Notes under the pieces: model-generated
Database searches by the model: none
Seen by the model: the letters and a program-made list of their open reading frames with translations, nothing else
What the model was told of the DNA's origin: nothing
In this document: positions 1 through 9,000 of the stretch, piece after piece
How positions within the stretch are numbered: position 1 is the first letter of the stretch
Layout: every line of letters begins with the position of its first letter
NCBI GenBank assembly: GCA_028565635.1
Contig: JAOXYB010081943.1
Location: forward strand, 1 to 23,014
From: Phoronis ovalis
Taxonomy: Eukaryota > Phoronida > Phoronidae
Reading direction: 5' to 3'
Length of the DNA: 23,014 bases
Translations under genes and position numbers: made by a program

Positions 1-5
1 TATTT

Positions 6-37
<32 letters not shown>

Positions 38-47
38 GTACACACAC
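1..47. repeat. CATATA hexanucleotide microsatellite
   Basis: Five consecutive ATACAT-type units, then ATGTACACACAC, directly beyond the exon-12 splice donor of the minus-strand gene. It is therefore intronic. Confidence 0.85.
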
Positions 48-3000
48 GCACTGATCTTACAAAAGAATTTCCTAGTGTTAACGAATCAACCACTACATTG
101 ATGTATGTGCCTTCATCCAGGTGTTGTTTAAATGATGCTGAGTAATTTGATAAAGCCAGGTGTATGTTTTCTTGATCTGCATTCACCTCGGAATCACAAC
201 TAAAACAAAATTAATACGTTTTAACTGTGCATTTTTTTCCTGTACGAAATCGTATTATGGCATTAATGATGTAGATGTCGCATACTTACTTTGTACCTTC
301 CCTATATAAGAGATGGGAAACTGGCTACATATGCAGCACAAGTAAAAGTTGTCTCCCTGTTGCATTCAACGTAACCAGAAATGAAGATGTTGCAACTTTG
401 TTTCATAACCGAAATAAATACAGACCCTATCTCTGCTCTCAGTTCCTCTAATTTGTGATAAGACTTTTCTGTGGCCGTCATATCTTCATAGTCCACAGTT
501 GAAACCACTACAAAAAATAATCTTAGTTTTGTAATTCTGCATTATTTGTTGTTGTTTTTTTATTAACCGAAAAGAATTTCATTGTCACAATAAAAAATCC
601 TTCTACACAATATGCAGCTGCTGAAATACATTTCGTTGTTAACTAATTTTTAAGAAAAAATAATCCATTTACTTCAGTGCCGTGTTGGTATTGTCAAAAT
701 GGCGTTTTGTTGCCAAAAGACTTACGTCACGAAACGCTATGGATATTTCCTGCAGCAGAATTTTATGCATACTAATAAATATAAAAACATTCTTGTGTAA
801 TTTTGGATTTTACAGCATCTTTATGATTTGTGTGCTGTGTAAATAATATGAAATGAAAACTCAACGCAAGCTCAGACACTTGTATTGACTTCCCATCAAA
901 CTGCTTATTGACTATTGCGCATAAAATCACGTCTATTACGTATTATATCGCGTTTTAAGAAATCAAGATTCCTGAGCGTCACGTTGTTGCAGCAAAACAT
1001 GATATTTGTCAGATCTGTTTTCAGCAGCTGAGATTATTTGATTCTCAAAAAATTAGTATTTATTTTATTCTTTTGTGTATTGTGAGTGGCAGAAAAAAGC
1101 ATGGAAACAAATTTAAAAATATTATGGAGACAAGTTAAGTTGTGCAAATTTGAAAACTTTATGTCCAGTATAGTAATGTTTAATTTAAATATAACTACCG
1201 GGACCAACACATGATTATTCATCAGACAAGTTTGCGGGTGAAATGGTTATGTTATAGGCACACCATTTCTTCTCATTTGGTCATTTTAAATTATATATGA
1301 GCCAGAAAAAAATGCACAGAAGTAAATTATAAACTACAATTAAAAATTACAAAATTTGTGGAAACTGATTTTTGAGCATTGACAAGATGTCTGCGTCACT
1401 GTCTGCGCCAAAGGTTTAACAGGCGGATTTCTAATTGTAGGTATGTATAGAGTTATGTTATACTCCAGTACGCATGCACGTTATGTAAGAGCTCACTATC
1501 ATAGTTTCTCATTTGAAATATTGATAACTTACCTGTTTGCAAGGATGCCAATTTTGATTCTGTTACGGTTGCAACGAATTTTTTTATTTCTTTTGGTGGA
1601 ATAATTGCCCTTGGCGGGGGGTTCCTTGTTAGGTTTAGTCCACGAATAACATCACAACGTCCCTTGTAAAAGACATAATGTAAATAATTAAACTGGACTA
1701 TACAAATCGTAAGACCACATGTGTGAAAGGGCCCGTTTTGCGTCTTACTACCATAATATCTATTTTATAACGATAACACGATACAATTATACGTGCATAC
1801 CTTTGCAACAAACCACACCCATCCGTTGTTTCTATTATCTGCCACAACTGTTCTGTTGTTCAGAAATTCACTAGTTAAAGAGGATTCTGCTAGGGTCAGC
1901 AACTTTTCATCTGACCAAGAGGAAAACAGCTCATTGCATCTGAAATGGTAAAAGAGTACAGAAATTATTACGTAACACGATACACCTAATTTTTCTGAAG
2001 TAACATCAATGTATAAATTGGTATCAAGTAAGCAATAGCAGCCATAGTCTCCACTGTAAGGGTTGAATACAGTTCTTAGGACGCGTACGTACGTACGTAT
2101 TAATGATAATTTTGTTCTCCTCCCAAGTTCTTTTGCCCCATTGGAATATATTTATATGAAAGTGGATATAATTTCACGCAAAGTGAAAGAAATTGCAATT
2201 TGAAAATATCATTTTTTATCAAAAACTGATTGTATTATTTCTAAGCTACCAAATTCCTCATTTTTCTTATTATTTTCAGCAAATCCCTGTAAGAGTTTAC
2301 AAAAAAGGGAGTGCGCATGATACACGATTATACTTATCTGTGACTGAACAGAATTTTTCGCAAAGACTTAGGCTATTTACATATGTTAGCAGACTGTGAA
2401 TTGAGGTGGATGGAAAAATTATGTACTCTTATATAAAAATTTTGGGGGATGCAACAGACAAGGATAAACGTATATACATTTCGTATATACAAAAACGTAT
2501 ATGCATTATACATTTCGTGTACATATTGTTTCTCACATTAACTTACTTTAATACTTCTACCACGTTGTCGAACTCCTGTTGCAAACAGTTTAACAGGTTG
2601 CTAGTTACGAGATCGTGAATATCTACGGATAATAATTCGGTTTCTTCGGTGCATACAATAGTAGCATTTCTCCGAGATCCCAACTCTAATATCGCAAGTT
2701 CCTGAAACCAAAGCGGACAATAAAAACATCTAATATCATAAATACAATTTATAACAGAATTAAACATGGAATAAAATTGCTTATGCAGAGTAAAGAAAAG
2801 AGAATAAGTATTTATTTTACGTGTAGATGTCAGTGTTGTTCTAAAAAGTGCGTTAACAAACCATTATTTATGTAAGTTACGGCATTTACCCCAAATTTCT
2901 CGCCTTTTGTTAAAGTTGCGATCTCTTGTTTGAGCTGTAACGAATCTGGAGTTAACCGATCGACAAGAAAAACAGCAACATTACCAGCATAGATAAAATA

Positions 3001-6000
3001 CAAACGCTCTGCCACATGCCCTTTTCGTAGCACTATACGTCCACGCCCATACCTGTCGTAATATCATAGCTAGGTAAAGAAATACTTTTGGTGAAGACTA
3101 GCAAAGAGAATCATACATGAAATTGCAGACACAAACAAAAAAGCTGTACTGCTCAACTCTAAGTCAGTAAGGACCAGTAACACGCCAATATTAAAGAACA
3201 AAGGTGTCTGTAATTTTAAACTCAATTTGGGATTGCAAGGTCGTTACCAGTTTTACCACAAACACGCCAAGTCCCTTTTTTCGATTTCAAAAAAATTCAA
3301 TCATCTGTTACTACCTCTCAAGCTGAACAGCCATACAGGCAGATGACGAGAAGGTATATTCAAACAGGAAGAAACCAGGAAAGTACTCACTTTTCGTAAC
3401 GCAAAGTTTTGCAGAGCTCCGTTTGCAAATCATCGTTATAAACACGGAATGAGGACAATCCCCTCATCAGTCGTCTTATTTCTAGAACCTCTTGTATGGT
3501 GCGATGCGCTGGATCCTTTAACATTGCACCTATCAGATAATTGGGCCACGAAAACTGTGAATCAAAAAACCAATACAGCATTATCTTACATCGTTACATG
3601 TTTGTACTCAGCTTGTATTTTTGGAATTGCACGAGCTGAGAAAAAACAGTATTTGCCACTAGGAGGCTCAGAGTATGAAATTGATAGTATCATTAAGAAC
3701 TACTGTTTTAAAATTATTTTTTCTCCTACTTAACTTGCCAGGATAATTGTCAGAATAATGGTGGTTATTTGTTACATGAGAACTCTTTCTGAGAGGAGGA
3801 GAAATTAATTTGATGAGGTTTAAAAGACATGAAATTTGCAAATATTTGAGAACTGTATTTTTTAGCACTCTAAGACAAAAATAGATAAAAATTGCGCCTA
3901 TGTGCGGAGTTTCCCGGCGCTGTGATCAAAGATTTTGCTTTAACGCTTTTCCATACCACATATGTCATACCACGTAAAATATTATAAAACGCAAAAAGTT
4001 ATAAAAAAGAACTAGAGAGTATATCGCGGGAAACACAGTACGTTGAATTGTGTTTCGCTTTTCCAGAGTATATTAAGGCGGGAAATATGTTTGTGTTTCG
4101 TTACGTTACACCAACTTTGCATACAAAATCCCGGAAAAGGCTATTTACATATGAGTAGAAGACGGAATAAAAAGGAAATATTTATATGCTAGACCTATTG
4201 TCCTTGGTTTCATCTCAGCCGGAAACGTTATTATATAGATACGTGTTTTTTAAAAGGTTAGAAATACAATTTTCTTAGAAAACGTATATACTTGTTCAAA
4301 GTTTTGGTTAACAAAATCACTAAAATAAAATATCAAAAACTGACATTATTTCTTATTACCTTAGCTCTGTACTTATAAGCAAGCTTGCAAAACATTTCAT
4401 GGCTGTAGTTAAAGGTGGTATGTTCGGATTCTATTCTGTGGTTATTCTCAGGATGCCATGCTGGTAAGAATGCTGTACATTCCTTACTGGCTTCACGGAG
4501 AGCATACCGCAGTACTCTGAGTACTTTCACGATTAGTAGTAAATCTTTAAACATTTTCCTACATATTTTAAGAGTCTGAAAAACGAGATTGAATGTTGTT
4601 ATGGTTACAAGTACATTTTCAAAATGTGTATTTTGTTGGAAATGTATAATTAGTAAAAGTAGGTTATTATATATTATATATCATTACAATTGTGAGAATA
4701 TCACTATATAATACTGCATTCCGTTTGGAACCAGCATGTACTATGACCAACATCTATGCGTAATCATCATGACACGTCTATGACCCCAGCTATAAATTAA
4801 AATGAGCACCTATTTTGAAAAAGTCTGTAAAGACACCAACAAAATCTTATACATGTTACAGTGATGATACATTTTAACCGATTCAGATTACTATAGTTTA
4901 TACCAGTCTGATTAAATCCATCCATTAGTGTTCTGTCCCTTCTCAACTACTGGGCTTAAGCCATAGTCAACTATTGTTTATTATACCGAAGTGCAGTAGA
5001 ACGATAATCCCTTTATGTGTCACGAAAGTCTTGGCACCAATCAAATTGCAGCTTACAATAATAGGTATAACAGTGGACTAAGCGGGTAGGGGTCGTTCTC
5101 ACATATTGTATCCTGTCAGAGTTTATCTATGTTCCTCTAAGAAAAAAGCAAGCTCCCCGGCGATACCTATTCAGAATGAGTCATCGTGATAGAATAGACG
5201 TGACAGGCGACAATGGATCAATCAGAAAAAGACTAATATCTCTGTTGGCAAAAGTCTAATGACGTAATTATTTCGCTCTTATTAAGTTGAAGGAATATAA
5301 CAAAAAATGACTATGGTTAAGCCCAGACGTTAGTTGAGAAGGTACGGAACACTAACGGATGGATTTATTCAGACTGACTTTATACATATAGGGATAAGTT
5401 GCCAGAATGGCCCATTTGTATTAGGGAGCAGTTCAACGCCTGAAATTCGGATTACAGCAGCTATTATCTTATCACTAAAGGAAAAAAAATGCTCTTGCTT
5501 TATTCTTATTTACAAAGCCCATAGTATACCAAGTATATAGGTATCTATGTAATCTACAATCTGCAAAAATGAGGGCTATAGGGGGGGGGGGGGAATCGCG
5601 AGCAGCGAGCATTGGGGTCTGTTAAGTGCGAGCAGCGAGCATTGCCTTCTGGCGACCATTTTTTTGCTTTGTTACCTATTTTTGTTAAGTATTATGTTTT
5701 GTCGAGGTTTTTTTTTTGGTTGTTAATTTTTATTGTTAAGTGCGAGCAGCGAGCATTGCCGATTTTTAAGTGCGAACATTGTACCTTGGGGGCCCCCTTA
5801 AAAAATTAATTGATATAATATTATCACTAATGTACAGTGCTCTTTGTGATGTTTGAACACCGATGTACCAGCGCGCAGTGGCATAACGAAATACCGGGAC
5901 AACACGACAGCAATGTTATACATAAGAGTGCATTAAGAGTGCATTTTACGTCGATCCCTCATATCAAACTTCCAGGACTTTGGTAAAGTTCCGAGGTTGA

Positions 6001-9000
6001 GGAAACTTGACATTCTACCACCTGTCAAAGACGTGGTGAGATTAAAGTTTGTTTTTATATAATGTATCACAGGCTTCAGGTGCTGAAATCCTTTCCCCAT
6101 ATCATTGGGCCATGTTGGAAACTTAATATCTCTATGTGTATCTGAATCTAAACATCAAAGCATGTATTTGTACATACCTTAAAAGCTGCAATTTTTATTT
6201 CTGCACGGTCTCTGTTAGAATGTTCTCTAAACTGTAGCTGAAACATGGACACAACAGTGGAAACAAATTTTGATCGTTCCAAATTATAAAGCTGAAGCAA
6301 AATTGAAGTTACATTGTATTCTACGTTTGTATCTGATACAATAGATATAATAATTCTGCCAATCACAAATAATACATTCGCCAAACAAAGGAAAACTTAC
6401 TTCCAGCCTTACTATTTCTGATGGTTTAAGATGTGTGTCCCTTGGCGGTGTTGCTACTGCTTTACGTCTAGCCTCTCTTAGCTGCCTGTGCCAGTTCTTT
6501 TTCACGGGTTTTACCAGTATGCATAATTCTTTTTGTGTTAAATGATCCAACATTCCTGCTTTACATCCGGTTTTTTCCTGATGTGTTCTTGCTGCTGTGT
6601 GATTTACATGTAGCGGTATTACACTCTCTCTTTGTCGCGTTAGCTCAAGGTCCACGTGGACAGGAGTCCTACATCCCAATCGTGATTCAACTATGGTTCT
6701 CTTTAAATTGTCAACACGCTTTGGTAACGAATGCTGTTTTAGTTTAGGACATACCGTTTTTGGTCGTTGTTTTGTTACAGTAGTCTTTACTGACTTCACC
6801 GATGAGGCTCTGCGAATTGGAGCAGTTTGAGCTCTGATGTTGACAGATTTTGACGCAGGAGGTGCAACTGTATACTGATTTGTTTCTGTTTTCTGTACAG
6901 TTTTAGATGTACTTGATTTATTGGTCTCTTCTTTAAATGATTTGGGGTATGTAGCTGCAGTTCTAGGTCTTGTTTTATCGGAGGTTTTTTTCTGCCGTGA
7001 GTTTTTATCGCTTACTTTTAAGGGTGCACTCTTGGTTCTATTCTCTCGATTTTGCCATTTTGTGGAACCACTAGTAGCCAAACTCTTGATGAAAATGTCC
7101 TCTCTATTCTTTCTTATGTTAGAAAAATTAGCTGTTTTCTTTCCGTACTCATCTTTGTCCAGAATTTCGATGCCGGCAAGGAGAGCATCTTGACTCAATT
7201 CTTTGAGCCGTTCCTTTGGAGAATCTGAACCGATGGCTTTAAGGAACTTTAAACGTTCCTCGGTTTTGGTGATTTTACGTCTGCGAACTCTCATGTCTGT
7301 TTCTTTTACCAAACTGTCCTTTTTGTTTACTAACTGCTCACATTTCATCATTTTTGAAATTATATGAGCAGGTTTCTTACCTTTACCAGAATAATCCATT
7401 TTGAGGTCTGAAAACTGCCGTTTTTGCGACGGTAGCGATTGTATTGCAACATTAGGATCTTCATCGAAAATCTCGACCGGTTCAATATAATGGCCAAATA
7501 TCTCTTTGCCGTCGATAGAATCGGTTGCTCTAACATTGATTTTGTTGATTTCTTGATTTTTATCCTCAAGGAAACCTGTGTTTATAACATCCATATCTTC
7601 ATGACTCTTTGCTAATTGACTAGAATCTATATTCGGTAAGATAAGATGGGACAAACTTGAGGGAACATTTTTCGGCATCTCTTTACCTTCTATTGTTGTC
7701 ATAGATTGTGTGGTTGATTTCCACTGTTCTGACAATTGGGCTGTGGCGCTACTAGATGATTTCAAGATCATCGCGGATAAAGACGTCATTAAATATTTGG
7801 CACGTGTATCAGAGAGTTGACGATTGAGATGGTCAAAATTGCTCTTTATTCCGTCTGGTTTCACTATTTTTATCTGCATCTGTGATTGATCGTTTGCAGT
7901 AATCTGACTGTGATGGCTATGATGAACGTGATGTGTGTGACGGAGTAAAATTTCTTCGCTTTGTTTCTTGTTTTTCTTGTGCATGTACTTTGGATCAAAG
8001 ATACGAAATTTAAAGCCAAGTTCCTTCCACGCACCAGGTTCCCGAAAAGTTTTCTTTCGTTTTGAACGTGAACTTTTTGCTTTATTTACTCTTATAATAT
8101 TTAAATCTCCCTGCTCTTCATCCTCTTCTGGATTACGTAATGACACATGATCCCATGTTTGCAGTTTATCAACTTCTTCAATGAACATGCTTACTTTCAA
8201 TTTTGTTGCTTTTTCGATATATCGGACTCTTAGCCCTTCTAACGTTTTTACCTCTTCGCGTTCAGCCATATAATCATCAAATGCGTCCATTGGTGATTTG
8301 CCATACTCTTCAGTAAAGTTACGTACGGTGTTCTCTTTCTCTTTCATTGAAATTTCTGCTTGCCTCGACAGGGTACTATCCAGGGAATATATGCTTTCAA
8401 CTTCCTGCAGAGCCAGATTTTCCTGACTTGCCTGCAATCCTGGAGATGATGTGTAGACTGTATCTGATTTTGTCTTCCTTAATTCGCTACTATCTTCAGG
8501 TTTTGGTATTGATAATGACAGGCGTCTGTTTGATTCATTGGTAACATGTAACGGTTGTACTGCCTTGTCAAATGAAGACAATGTACCTATGACTAAATTT
8601 AGATTGCCTGCCAATTGAGTGGTATGAACTTGATCATCATCTAGATTTTTTATTGCAATCCGTGGCAAATTCTCTTCAACTACAGTTTTCGTCAACTTAG
8701 TTTCTGATTGAGACATTTCATTTCTTGAGCTGTGGGTTATTCCAAACACTATGGATTCCCCGCTACTAGTTGCATATGTGGAACCAGTTGTCGATTCACT
8801 GAAATACAGAAATTGTGACGTGATTCGTGACATTGATATTGTATTTAAAACTATTACGCAGAACATGGTAAAGATATAAAAATCATAATGTGACAAGATT
8901 TCAAACTAATACATTTTGAATTTGCAAAAATGATTATCTGTAAATTACAGCAAAGTTGTAAACGAACACATATGTCCATGATTACATGTTATACATTTGC

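Noticed and set aside
6284-6400. Continuation of the exon-3 frame past the donor at 6400
   Set aside because: GAA|GTAAGT is a strong donor, and the exon-4 acceptor restores a frame that leads in phase to exons 5-10. The read-through sequence has no family similarity.
6921-7193. 90-codon plus-strand frame
   Set aside because: Antisense shadow of the long CNBD2-like exon 3.
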